The notes under the pieces: generated by a model
What the model saw: only the letters and a program-made list of their open reading frames with translations
The model's database searches: none
Told to the model about the DNA's origin: nothing
Position numbers and translations under genes: made by a program
DNA from: a virus
Length of the DNA: 29,887 bases
IMG/VR virus record: IMGVR_UViG_3300028592_000059
Location: 1 to 29,887 of that record
Direction: 5' to 3' (one strand)
In this document: positions 12,816-19,621 of the stretch, piece after piece
Position numbering within the stretch: the first letter of the stretch is position 1
Layout: each line of letters starts with the position of its first letter

Positions 12816-13105
12816 GCGACCAACTGACACCCGAACAGTTTGCAGCTGAGAACGCATTGATCTGCGAGAAGCTGCTGGGGCTCACCAAACATTGCGATGC
12901 CGCTTCCTGCCCAGACTGGCGTACAGCGGACGGCAAGCGCTTCTGGTCAAACCCGACCTTCGACAACTGGTCCGATGCCGGGTTGATTCTGGATGCGCTC
13001 CAGGAACTGGACGCCTGGGATGAATGCTCCAAGCTGAAGTTCCCCTACATCAATCCTGAAGCTATCCGCGATGCTGCTCTTGATTACATCCGGAGCCATC
13101 CATGA
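12812..13105 (+). CDS. Hypothetical protein (97 aa)
   Basis: The soluble protein carries KHCDAASCPDWRTADGKRFWSNP and an alpha-helical C-terminus (YINPEAIRDAALDYIRSHP). Three cysteines are present but not in a clear metal-binding array. The ATG overlaps the HNH stop by 4 bp and its stop overlaps the next ATG. No family is recognised. Confidence 0.65.
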   Translation: MSDQLTPEQFAAENALICEKLLGLTKHCDAASCPDWRTADGKRFWSNPTFDNWSDAGLILDALQELDAWDECSKLKFPYINPEAIRDAALDYIRSHP

Positions 13106-13311
13106 CCGACCAACACTCTCTGACTTCTGATCCGGCGGCATGGCAGCCCATCGCTACCGCGCCTGAAGGTACCGCTGTAGATACTTGCATCGATGCTGGC
13201 ACTCCGAAGCAGCGGAATGAACAGTCACTGGTACGTAAGGGACGGCTCTGGTTCTTTACTGACATGTCAATGTACGTCTACTACACCCCAACGCACTGGA
13301 GGCCGCTGTGA
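13102..13311 (+). CDS. DUF551-like small phage protein
   Basis: The 69-residue protein has the hallmark ends of DUF551-type phage proteins: AWQPIATAPEGTAVDTCI near the N-terminus and PTHWRPL at the C-terminus. Function is unknown in the family, which is widespread in early regions of temperate phages. It overlaps both neighbours by 4 bp. Confidence 0.7.
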   Translation: MTDQHSLTSDPAAWQPIATAPEGTAVDTCIDAGTPKQRNEQSLVRKGRLWFFTDMSMYVYYTPTHWRPL

Positions 13312-13526
13312 GCGACACGCCGAAGACCGACGCGGCGATCTTCTACATCGCCGACAAGTACGGCGGGAACATCCAGCTGGCCGTGCCGGCTGAGTTTGCC
13401 GCGGGCCAGGAGCGCAGGATCACTGAACTGGATGCCGCTATCCAAGAGATAGCTGAGCTGATCTCTGGTCACGACGGCCACGTATTCGACGACATCGCAA
13501 AGGTACTGCTGGGGACTAAGCCATGA
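13308..13526 (+). CDS. Hypothetical protein (72 aa)
   Basis: It begins with GTG in a GTGA overlap. The start MSDTPKTDAAIFYIADKYGG is of the type seen in small phage helical proteins, and a continuous helix follows (AGQERRITELDAAIQEIAELISG). No family is recognised; a coiled-coil dimer is likely. Confidence 0.6.
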   Translation: MSDTPKTDAAIFYIADKYGGNIQLAVPAEFAAGQERRITELDAAIQEIAELISGHDGHVFDDIAKVLLGTKP

Positions 13527-13903
13527 GCGAACCGCTGTCGAATGATTCTAAGCTCGACCAGTGCTGGTCAGTTGATGAGTGCGATTTCGAGTACGAGACG
13601 CTCGGCGATCTGCTCGATTCTAATGACGAGTTGGGAGTTGGCGATGTTGTGTATGTCGGGACGCCTGTCCGCCATGCACCAAGCACGTTCATTGATGATG
13701 CCGACAACATCATCGAGCGCATGGGCGAACGCGCCTACGACGAGCACGGCGAGTTTGCAGATGACTACCCGGATGTGACCGACGAGGCCAAGGCGGAGCT
13801 TACCGCCTTCCTGGTCGCGTGGGCTGACAAGCACTGCGACGTTCGATTCTACGGTGTCGAGGACATCCGCGAATACGCCATCACTGCGGAGGATCTCGCG
13901 TGA
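13523..13903 (+). CDS. Conserved-type acidic phage protein (126 aa)
   Basis: The very acidic protein carries CDFEYETLGDLLDSNDELGVGDVVYVGTPV, then a helix IIERMGERAYDEHGEFADDYPDVTDEAKAEL and FYGVEDIREYAITAEDL. I recognise the overall pattern from uncharacterised phage early proteins but know no function. The charge would suit a DNA mimic or host-protein inhibitor, which is speculation. It overlaps both neighbours by 4 bp. Confidence 0.7.
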   Translation: MSEPLSNDSKLDQCWSVDECDFEYETLGDLLDSNDELGVGDVVYVGTPVRHAPSTFIDDADNIIERMGERAYDEHGEFADDYPDVTDEAKAELTAFLVAWADKHCDVRFYGVEDIREYAITAEDLA

Positions 13904-14100
13904 GCGAAGAGATACGGACCAAAGATCAGAAAGGCAAGCGCGGTGGCTTCGAACCAATTCCGCCGGGCATCAAGCCCTGCCACGACAGCGAGCACTTTCC
14001 GCCGACGCATCTCTGGATTCCGCCGGACCAGCAGTACCGACACATCTGTCCGTCGTGCGGCTATGAGTGCGTCCTGCGTAGTAGTCAGGTGACGCTATGA
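13900..14100 (+). CDS. Cysteine-pair microprotein (66 aa)
   Basis: It starts with GTG in a GTGA overlap. A basic N-terminus (TKDQKGKRGG) leads to IKPCHDSEHFPPTH and HICPSCGYEC. His and Cys residues (C47/H49 region with CPSC) could bind one zinc. No family is recognised. It is the first of a run of zinc-ribbon-like genes. Confidence 0.65.
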   Translation: MSEEIRTKDQKGKRGGFEPIPPGIKPCHDSEHFPPTHLWIPPDQQYRHICPSCGYECVLRSSQVTL

Positions 14101-14294
14101 CCGCAGATCAGCACATCACCCTGCGCTGCCGTGTCTGCAAGCAGACTAGGCGCGTCAAGCGTCTGTCCTTCGACTACCCAGAGGCCGTGGTCATTGAGAC
14201 ATTATGTGACAAGCACCATCCGGGGGATCGAGTCGAGGAATTCTACTTCGATGCCAACGGGAAACATATCCATCGCGACCTGGAGGCGTCATGA
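14097..14294 (+). CDS. Zinc-ribbon microprotein (65 aa)
   Basis: It carries LRCRVCKQTRRVKRLSF and ETLCDKHHPGD: one C-x2-C pair and a C-x2-H(H) pair, forming a plausible single zinc ribbon with a basic face. It overlaps both neighbours by 4 bp. Function is unknown. Confidence 0.65.
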   Translation: MTADQHITLRCRVCKQTRRVKRLSFDYPEAVVIETLCDKHHPGDRVEEFYFDANGKHIHRDLEAS

Positions 14295-14584
14295 CCTCAA
14301 AACCGATGCGCATGGACTACAAGCAAGTGGCCTACTGCGCGAAGCCATTGCATCCGTGCGGCTTCTGTTCAGCCGAGGCGAAGATGTGGCAGTACACGGA
14401 CGACGAAGGCGTTGTGACATTCGTCGTTATGTGCTCGCTCACTGAGGCCGAATCACCAACGGGCGATGACTGCCCGCTGGTCATGCCTCCGAATACGTTC
14501 TATGCGCCGACCCGCCGCGAGGCGGCTTACTACTGGAACGAATGGGCCAAGTTCGGCAGCAGCCGGCGAGGTGCAGCAGCATGA
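14291..14584 (+). CDS. Lar-like zinc-ribbon protein
   Basis: The 97-residue protein has the outline of Lar-type restriction-alleviation proteins: LHPCGFCSAEAKMW at the N-terminus, a middle C in VVMC and GDDCPLVMP, and the C-terminal REAAYYWNEWAKF helix (canonical A-x-x-x-W-N). Lar reduces type I restriction of incoming DNA. The spacing of the middle cysteines is looser than usual, so the assignment is tentative. It sits in the middle of the microprotein cassette with 4-bp overlaps. Confidence 0.5.
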   Translation: MTSKPMRMDYKQVAYCAKPLHPCGFCSAEAKMWQYTDDEGVVTFVVMCSLTEAESPTGDDCPLVMPPNTFYAPTRREAAYYWNEWAKFGSSRRGAAA

Positions 14585-15312
14585 GCGATCTGACATCGAA
14601 GAAGCTGTTCCGCGATCGGTTCGTGGACGTGTGGTACGAGCTGACCGGCTCGCCGGCCATGCACACTCTGCGCTACTCCAATGCACTAGGGTTCATGGAA
14701 GAAGCCGACCAGGAGATCGCGAAGCTACAGGCGGAGAATGACAAGCTAACCGACACCATTCTCAAGCTTGCAGAGCAACGACGCACTCACGAACCGCCGG
14801 CTGCTCCGAAAGAGTACGACGGGAAGGACTATCGCAGCGGCGTGTTTACAAACACCGGCTATATCGGCACAGCCTGCGGCTACATAGTCCGCGATGGCAC
14901 ATGGTGGGTCGCTACCTTCCGCAATGGTAATGAGGCGGACCAGTACGTCGCATTCCGCAACGCTCAACAGGATTCGCTCCCTATCCCTGACTTCCTGCGC
15001 AATCAGGACAACCTGCGGGCCGAGAGAGCCGCGCAACCGCCGGGACCGACTCATTTGAAGGTCGGCGACCGTGTACGGGTGAAGCGATGGAATAGTTACG
15101 GAATCATCAAGACCATCGGCTATGAACTCGAACCGCCATACATGGCCGACGCATTTGAACGAGAAAGAGATATAGAGCCCGCTCCAACGAAGTCCGAGCC
15201 GTGCTGTTGCGAAGGTCGGAAGCTGGTCGGCGTGCGCATGCCTGACGGGTCGATGGAAGACAGGCCGTGCCCGTTCTGCACCTCCGACGAGACATCAGGT
15301 GATCGCACATGA
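14581..15312 (+). CDS. Multi-segment hypothetical protein (243 aa)
   Basis: Residues 1-75 are helical, including a coiled coil (QEIAKLQAENDKLTDTILKLAEQRR). A middle segment has YRSGVFTNTGYIGTACGYIVRDGTWWVATFRNG. A beta-rich KVGDRVRVKRWNSYGIIKTIGYELEPPYM resembles a small SH3-like fold. The C-terminus has CCCEGRKLVG...CPFC, a DnaJ-like cysteine ribbon. The start at 14581 overlaps the previous stop. It may be a fusion of several small phage modules; no family is recognised. Confidence 0.65.
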   Translation: MSDLTSKKLFRDRFVDVWYELTGSPAMHTLRYSNALGFMEEADQEIAKLQAENDKLTDTILKLAEQRRTHEPPAAPKEYDGKDYRSGVFTNTGYIGTACGYIVRDGTWWVATFRNGNEADQYVAFRNAQQDSLPIPDFLRNQDNLRAERAAQPPGPTHLKVGDRVRVKRWNSYGIIKTIGYELEPPYMADAFERERDIEPAPTKSEPCCCEGRKLVGVRMPDGSMEDRPCPFCTSDETSGDRT

Positions 15313-15491
15313 CCGCAGAACAAGCCGCTCAGATCGTTGAGAAGTTCGCGCGACGCTATGTCGCCGAGCGAGAGAACGCGGAATGGCGTGATGCCGCGGC
15401 GGTGGACGCTGTGAAGGCGCAGGGCTGGGCCCTGCTGCTTGCGGCCGCCGACCTTCGCAAGCATCACGACGACGGAACAACGAAAATCTGA
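15309..15491 (+). CDS. Small helical protein (60 aa)
   Basis: The sequence is entirely helical and charged (TAEQAAQIVEKFARRYVAERENAEWRDAAAVDAVKAQGWALLLAAADL). It starts on an ATGA overlap with the previous stop, and a 23-bp gap follows before the next gene. No family is recognised. Confidence 0.6.
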   Translation: MTAEQAAQIVEKFARRYVAERENAEWRDAAAVDAVKAQGWALLLAAADLRKHHDDGTTKI

Positions 15492-15514
15492 GAGCGAGAA
15501 CGAGGGTTAACCAA

Positions 15515-15757
15515 ATGGGCTATTTCCCTAATGGAACGTCGAACGACATCTACCGCGAGCGGTACTGCGATCAATGCTTTCATGATCGCAACGGCGACTG
15601 TCCGATCGTCTTTCTGCATCTGATGCACAACTACGACGAGTGCAACAAACAGCACAGCTTTCTGCACGCGCTTATCCCTCGCGACAAAGACGGCTGTAAC
15701 GAGCAGTGCAAGCTATTTGTGCCGCGAGATGCGGTGGGCAAGGAAACTGCTCCATGA
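15515..15757 (+). CDS. Cysteine-rich conserved-type phage protein (80 aa)
   Basis: It begins MGYFPNGTSNDIYRERYCDQC and continues HDRNGDCPIVFLHLMHNYDEC, then a C-terminal NEQCKLFVPR. Spaced cysteines at about 18, 21, 29, 43, 62 and 66 suggest metal binding. The pattern is familiar from small phage early proteins of unknown function. It overlaps the next gene by 4 bp. Confidence 0.7.
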   Translation: MGYFPNGTSNDIYRERYCDQCFHDRNGDCPIVFLHLMHNYDECNKQHSFLHALIPRDKDGCNEQCKLFVPRDAVGKETAP

Positions 15758-15942
15758 GGTACACGAAGCGGCGCGGGCTATCGGACTGGCGCTGGTGGCA
15801 CTGGCGCTTTGCCCTGCTGCCTACATGGTTCGGCGAAGACACGCGCCTGTGGCTTGAGTTCTATCAGTGTCGAATGGATGGCCTGAGCGGCGAGCGCCGG
15901 GATACCAAAGGCAACGTTGTGGAGTTTTGTTACCACCCATGA
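15754..15942 (+). CDS. Trp-rich microprotein (62 aa)
   Basis: The basic, Trp-rich sequence reads RYTKRRGLSDWRWWHWRFALLPTWFGEDTRLWLEFYQCRMDG. An amphipathic or membrane-touching helix is possible in the Trp-rich part, but no clear transmembrane segment is present. Starts and stops overlap both neighbours by 4 bp. No family is recognised. Confidence 0.6.
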   Translation: MRYTKRRGLSDWRWWHWRFALLPTWFGEDTRLWLEFYQCRMDGLSGERRDTKGNVVEFCYHP

Positions 15943-16121
15943 AAATCCTAGAACGCGGCACCAAGCCAACAGACAAGGTCTACACCGTGCGCTGCCAGCA
16001 CTGCAAGACCAAGTTCGAATTCGCCCAGCACGAGGGCAAGGTGATCTACGACCAGCGCGATGGAGATTTCATCTCTATAGCCTGCCCAGTGTGCAAGAGC
16101 ATCGTGGCGCACAGCGTCTAG
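15939..16121 (+). CDS. Zinc-ribbon microprotein (60 aa)
   Basis: The start at 15939 overlaps the preceding stop (ATGA). RCQHCKTKFEF and ACPVCKS give a two-pair zinc ribbon (C-x2-C near residues 18-21 and 51-54) with a beta-type centre. The layout resembles transcription or translation-associated zinc ribbons, but no specific family can be named. Confidence 0.7.
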   Translation: MKILERGTKPTDKVYTVRCQHCKTKFEFAQHEGKVIYDQRDGDFISIACPVCKSIVAHSV

Positions 16122-16131
16122 CGGGTGAGCT

Positions 16132-16365
16132 GTGCTTAGGAACATCTATTCTTGCGACATTTGCGGCGATGAAAAACCCGTCGCCGACTTGGTCGGACTC
16201 CGCTTCAGGAACATGCGGGAGTTCCAGATCGATGGACCGCGTACCACCGATGGCAAGCACCTGTGCATCGACTGTCTGATTCAGATCAGGTACGGCAGGC
16301 TGCCCGACAGCGTCGACCGCAAGAAGGTTGCCGCCGCAATGCCATCGGAGACTGAATCAGTTTAG
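16132..16365 (+). CDS. Zinc-ribbon protein (77 aa)
   Basis: The GTG start has GGTGAG just upstream. SCDICGDEKPVADLVGLRF and HLCIDCLIQIRYG form a two-pair zinc ribbon (C-x2-C at about 8-11 and 45-48). It is the last of the cysteine-pair genes before the integration module. Function is unknown. Confidence 0.68.
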   Translation: MLRNIYSCDICGDEKPVADLVGLRFRNMREFQIDGPRTTDGKHLCIDCLIQIRYGRLPDSVDRKKVAAAMPSETESV

Positions 16366-16367
16366 CT

Positions 16368-16658
16368 ATGATCGCTGACTTCAAAGCCCTGCAAGCGCTG
16401 GCCGGCTCCAAGAAGCCTGGAGCCGTGAAGGCGTGGCTTGCCCGCAATCGGATCAAATACTTCGTTGACACGAAGGGGCATCCATCCACTACCCTCGCCG
16501 CCCTTGATCGCGCGCTTCATCGCGGCGGCGACTCGATCACTGAACCTAACTTCGACATGCCCACATGGGACAACTCACCTGCGGCCTCACCATCCCCGGC
16601 GTCACCGAAAAGGACGGGCGCTACTACAAGATCATCAAGAACAAGTGGCACGGGTTAA
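16368..16658 (+). CDS. DUF4224-type protein upstream of the integrase
   Basis: The segment VKAWLARNRIKYFVDTKGHPSTTLAALDRAL (about residues 20-50) matches the DUF4224 pattern, a short domain often encoded directly before phage integrases. The last 31 codons overlap the integrase in another frame and are Ser/Pro/Thr-rich, as expected of by-product sequence. The normal domain would end near residue 64. It may help integrase expression or directionality; no excisionase is otherwise recognised in the window. Confidence 0.72.
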   Translation: MIADFKALQALAGSKKPGAVKAWLARNRIKYFVDTKGHPSTTLAALDRALHRGGDSITEPNFDMPTWDNSPAASPSPASPKRTGATTRSSRTSGTG

Positions 16659-17485
16659 GCCGTATCGATGAGGGAGAAAATGCCCTCCTCCGGTCACTCC
16701 ATGCGCTCGATCCGATCCGGCCTGGAACCGTCGGAGAGCTGCTGAAGCTGTACGGCGCGGTCGGCATGGATCACCTCGCCCAGGCGTCGAAAGTCGATTA
16801 CCTCAATATCCTCAAGCGTCTTGACCACCACTTCGGACACATGCCGCTTGGCTCTCTCAAGACGAACCACATCGCGCACTACAAGGAGATGCGCCGGCGC
16901 AGGGGCCGCGGTGGCGTGCGCGCGAACCGCGAGATAGCGGTCCTGTCGGCTGCGTTCGAGCTCGGCTTGCGGGAGATGGTCGTGGAGGTGAATCCGTGCC
17001 GCGGTAGCGCTCGGAACCGCGAGACACCCAAGCGCCGCGTGGTCACCGATGAGGAATTCCTGGACGTGTTCGAGCGCTCCAATGAGCCGTTCCAAGACCT
17101 GATTGCATCGGCCTACCTCTCTGGTGCCCGGCAGACCGATATCATCTCTTGGAAGCGCTCCGAGCACTTGACGCCGAAGGGGATCGACTATGTCGAGAGC
17201 AAGACCGGCAAACCGCACCTGAAGGAATGGTCAAAGGCCCTGCACTTCTTCGTTGAACGGGCCGCGGTTCGATTCCCGGACGCGGACCTTGTCTTCACAA
17301 ATACTCGAGGAGAGCCGTGGACCACGTCGGGGATTGCCAGCCAGCTGGCGCGGCTGAAGTCGCCATGGTGCTTTAAGGATCTGAGGGCGAAGGCGCAGAC
17401 CGATGCCAAGCATTCGGTGCTCGGCCATAATGCGGTGATGGAAGCGATCTACCGCAAGAAGCTGATCACGCAGCCGGTACGGTAA
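16565..17485 (+). CDS. int: Tyrosine recombinase (phage integrase)
   Basis: This is a 306-residue integrase. The N-terminal part includes a short strand region (RYYKIIKNKWHGLSR) that may bind arm sites, and residues 55-135 form a SAM-like core-binding domain. Catalytic landmarks are SGARQTD with R189, ESKTGKPH with K213 or K216, FKDLRAKAQTD with R274, LGHN with H288, and the nucleophile in EAIYRKK, Y296. Position 271, the usual His of HxxR, is Lys. The ATG at 16565 has no ribosome site and lies inside the DUF4224 gene (94-bp overlap), so coupled translation is likely. The gene ends 22 bp before the first att arm repeat. Confidence 0.92.
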   Translation: MGQLTCGLTIPGVTEKDGRYYKIIKNKWHGLSRIDEGENALLRSLHALDPIRPGTVGELLKLYGAVGMDHLAQASKVDYLNILKRLDHHFGHMPLGSLKTNHIAHYKEMRRRRGRGGVRANREIAVLSAAFELGLREMVVEVNPCRGSARNRETPKRRVVTDEEFLDVFERSNEPFQDLIASAYLSGARQTDIISWKRSEHLTPKGIDYVESKTGKPHLKEWSKALHFFVERAAVRFPDADLVFTNTRGEPWTTSGIASQLARLKSPWCFKDLRAKAQTDAKHSVLGHNAVMEAIYRKKLITQPVR

Positions 17486-17507
17486 AAATAGGGGTTTGAG
17501 GCTCATT

Positions 17508-17711
17508 TCTAAGAAAATGGAAGTCGCACTTGATTTTTCTTAGAGGATTCATGGTAGATTCATCGGCAATTAGAGGCAGGGGCGTTGGACTGTTAATCCG
17601 TTGGTCGCTGGTTCGAGTCCGGCCCGGGGAGCCAGCCTTACAGGCTTCTGTCTCTAAGACACCCATTATTTTTCGGCTGAAAACCGCCGGAAAACAACAA
17701 CAGTCTTAGAG
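17508..17711. other. Phage attachment site attP with arm-type repeats
   Basis: Four copies of a TCTAAGA element lie as two inverted pairs around the tRNA-Asn core: 17508-17517 (forward), 17535-17544 (reverse), 17652-17660 (forward), 17703-17711 (reverse). Tyrosine integrases of the lambda type bind such arm repeats as well as the core. The integrase gene ends just to the left, and phage genes continue on the right. That is the arrangement expected of attP, not of an integrated junction. Confidence 0.75.
17587..17634 (+). other. tRNA-Asn 3' fragment (att core)
   Basis: The sequence from GGACTGTTAATCC through the T-arm GGTTCGAGTCC to GGGGAGCCA matches the 3' half of a tRNA-Asn (anticodon GTT, encoded CCA). 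Upstream bases do not form a D arm or matching acceptor strand, so this is not a functional tRNA. On integration it would restore the 3' end of the host gene. Confidence 0.85.
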
Positions 17712-17717
17712 GCGTCC

Positions 17718-18401
17718 ATGGGTCACATAGAAGTCGCCCTGCGTGTCGACTATGGCCAGGTTTCGCCCGCGATCCGCGAGCACCTCCACGAACTCAGAAT
17801 CGTCCACGATCCCGACCACCCCGACCGCCAAATCCCGCCCTTCGACGCCGCCGGCCGCGACATCCTGGACATCGGCTGCGGGATCGGCCAGACACTGACC
17901 GCCCCGGAGTTTGCCGGTGCCCGGTCTCATCATGGTGTCGACGTGAACGCCGAGGCGGTCGACTATGGGATGGAGCGCTTTCCGCATCTCAGCCTGCGAC
18001 ACGCCCTCGCCGAAGCTTTGCCGTATGACGATGAGACCTTCGATCTCGTCTACAGTAGGGTCGCCATCCCGTACACGGATATCCCTCGCGCGCTCGCCGA
18101 AGCGCGACGCGTGCTGCGGCCGGGCGGCCAGCTGTGGATCAGCTTGCATGGATGGCGGATGGAGCTGACGAGCATCAGGGAGGCGCGCACGATCAAGAAA
18201 TGGCTGTTCCGATTCTACGTGTGGGCAAACTCACTGTGGTTCCACATCGCCGGCCGCACATTCAAGCACCCGGTGCACAAGCGCACGACGTGCCTACAGA
18301 CGCGCGGCGGGATCACGAGAGCGCTCAAGCGAGCGGGATTCGACGGCGTCGAGCTCGACGAGCAAGGGCCGCACTTCAGCGCGAGGGCGAGTCGGCCGTA
18401 A
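17718..18401 (+). CDS. Class I SAM-dependent methyltransferase
   Basis: This is a 227-residue enzyme. Motif I is DIGCGIGQT (51-59), the acidic ribose-binding end of strand 2 is GVDVN (D75), motif LPYDDETFDLVYSR lies at 101-114, and LRPGGQLWIS at 133-142: the Methyltransf_11 layout. No DNA-methylase DPPY/NPPY or PC motif is present, so a small-molecule, lipid or protein substrate is more likely than DNA. A hydrophobic stretch around 180-200 could touch membrane. It lies alone between attP and the convergent lysis genes, the usual place for lysogenic cargo. GAGG precedes the ATG. Confidence 0.85.
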   Translation: MGHIEVALRVDYGQVSPAIREHLHELRIVHDPDHPDRQIPPFDAAGRDILDIGCGIGQTLTAPEFAGARSHHGVDVNAEAVDYGMERFPHLSLRHALAEALPYDDETFDLVYSRVAIPYTDIPRALAEARRVLRPGGQLWISLHGWRMELTSIREARTIKKWLFRFYVWANSLWFHIAGRTFKHPVHKRTTCLQTRGGITRALKRAGFDGVELDEQGPHFSARASRP

Positions 18402-18427
18402 ACCGCGGTCTTGGTTTCGGCTTGCGC

Positions 18428-18634
18428 CTACGGACGGACCACGGGTGCACAGTGCGTCTTCCACGCGTCGTCATGATCGAGGATCTGGCGAGCCGTGCCG
18501 ATCGTGAGATTGTCGTCCTTGCTGATGATGATCGGACGCACCCAGTCGCACGCGGCATCAATCACGCTGCCATTCGTTGCGCAGCCGCTCACGCACAGCA
18601 GCGTCAGGCAGGCGAGCATTTTCAGCTTGGACAT
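18428..18634 (-). CDS. Rz1: Outer-membrane spanin subunit (Rz1-like lipoprotein)
   Basis: The 68-residue protein has a signal peptide ending in VSGC, with lipidation at Cys18. The mature part DWVRPIIISKDDNLTIGTARQILDHD is typical of o-spanins that join an inner-membrane Rz to fuse the two membranes at lysis. The start at 18634 has a near-perfect GGGAGG ribosome site. The first 77 bases overlap the Rz gene in another frame, as in known Rz/Rz1 pairs. Confidence 0.88.
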   Translation of the reverse strand: MSKLKMLACLTLLCVSGCATNGSVIDAACDWVRPIIISKDDNLTIGTARQILDHDDAWKTHCAPVVRP

Positions 18635-18818
18635 TGTGCACCTCCCGTATCGTTTCAGCCCTGGCGCGCTCCTGCTCGAGATCACGCGCCACGGTCCGCT
18701 GCTGCTCGACGCGCTTGCCGGCCGAGCGCCCTTTCAGATACACGCCAGCGACGGCCGCCAGCACCGCGACCGCGCCGAGAACCCAGCCGTAGAAACGACT
18801 CCAAAGCGCGGTGATCAT
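18558..18818 (-). CDS. Rz: Inner-membrane spanin subunit (Rz-like)
   Basis: The 86-residue protein has one N-terminal transmembrane segment (about 11-30, WVLGAVAVLAAVAGVYLKG) and a periplasmic coiled coil (VEQQRTVARDLEQERARAETIREVH), ending RLPDAAVRERLRNEWQRD. This is the i-spanin plan. It starts with a 4-bp overlap on the holin-like gene and overlaps Rz1. Confidence 0.88.
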   Translation of the reverse strand: MITALWSRFYGWVLGAVAVLAAVAGVYLKGRSAGKRVEQQRTVARDLEQERARAETIREVHNVQAENARLPDAAVRERLRNEWQRD

Positions 18819-19111
18819 GCCTCTTCCACCTTCGCGCGAGCCTTCATTCGCATGCGTTCTGCTGCAGCGTCAGCAGCCACGCCGAACGTGAACGAGCCGA
18901 CCGGGCCAAGTTCCCCGGTGAAGTACGCGAGGATCAGAAGGCCATATGCCGCGAACACCATGTTGAGCGTCGCCCACTTGTGCTGGATCAGATATGCGCG
19001 TGCATCGACCTTCTGCCCGGCGTCTTCCAGTTGGCTCAGGCGCCAAACGAAGTGCGATACGAGACCGGCCGCGACCAGGGCGATGCACAGAATGACTTGA
19101 GTGATATCCAT
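18815..19111 (-). CDS. Putative holin (98 aa)
   Basis: Two clear hydrophobic segments are visible (about 4-22 and 48-65), with a possible weaker one near 70-81, followed by a charged C-terminal tail (AERMRMKARAKVEEA). This is a common holin architecture. Position between endolysin and spanins supports the call. Membrane topology is inferred from hydrophobicity only. Confidence 0.7.
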   Translation of the reverse strand: MDITQVILCIALVAAGLVSHFVWRLSQLEDAGQKVDARAYLIQHKWATLNMVFAAYGLLILAYFTGELGPVGSFTFGVAADAAAERMRMKARAKVEEA

Positions 19112-19114
19112 CGG

Positions 19115-19621
19115 TCATGCCTCGTTGGTGCTGATTGGACGCGCCGCCGAGAGCATCGGCAGCGCATCTTGATAGCCGGCCAGATCGAGGAGCGGCCAGC
19201 GGTAGCCGAGCACGCGATCGGGCGAAAAGGAGGCGATACAGACCTTGTCGCCTTGGTTGCCGCCGAGCACGAGCAAATAGTCCAGCTCGTTGCGACCGAC
19301 GACCAAGCCAACGTGGCCGCCGCCGCGGCGCTCAAAGACAACGACGCAGCCCAGCGCTGGCTGGTTCAGCGCCGTGCCCCAATCGAGCCATGCACGCGCC
19401 CGGTAGTATTGCTTCGGGATCGGTGCGCCGGCCTCTTTCATCCAGTACGCGAGAGCCACACCACACCATGGCGTCGCGTCGTCTCGCCACCATGCCCCCA
19501 GCTCTATGAGCCAGCGGCGGATCGCCGGAGTCGTTTCCTTGCCTGGCGTTTCCTCGATGCCAAGATCGCGGCGGGCGATTGTCAACCATAGCGGGTCACT
19601 CGGTTGACAATCCGTGTTCAT
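19115..19621 (-). CDS. CHAP/NlpC-type peptidoglycan hydrolase (endolysin)
   Basis: The 168-residue protein fits the TIGR02594-type phage hydrolase family. The nucleophile is Cys53 in TPWCGVALAYWMKEAG, the base His103 in GGGHVGLVVG, and Asn122 lies in LGGNQGD. RAWLDWG and VVVFERR are further landmarks. The N-terminal WLTIARRDLGIEETPG is also characteristic. No signal peptide is seen, so release would rely on the holin-like neighbour. The start at 19621 is set by an ATGA overlap with the upstream gene; a longer upstream frame is unconvincing. Confidence 0.85.
   Translation of the reverse strand: MNTDCQPSDPLWLTIARRDLGIEETPGKETTPAIRRWLIELGAWWRDDATPWCGVALAYWMKEAGAPIPKQYYRARAWLDWGTALNQPALGCVVVFERRGGGHVGLVVGRNELDYLLVLGGNQGDKVCIASFSPDRVLGYRWPLLDLAGYQDALPMLSAARPISTNEA

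Noticed and set aside
17521-17640. Complete functional tRNA-Asn at the att site
   Set aside because: Only the anticodon arm onward is tRNA-like; no D arm, and the upstream strand does not pair with the acceptor 3' strand.
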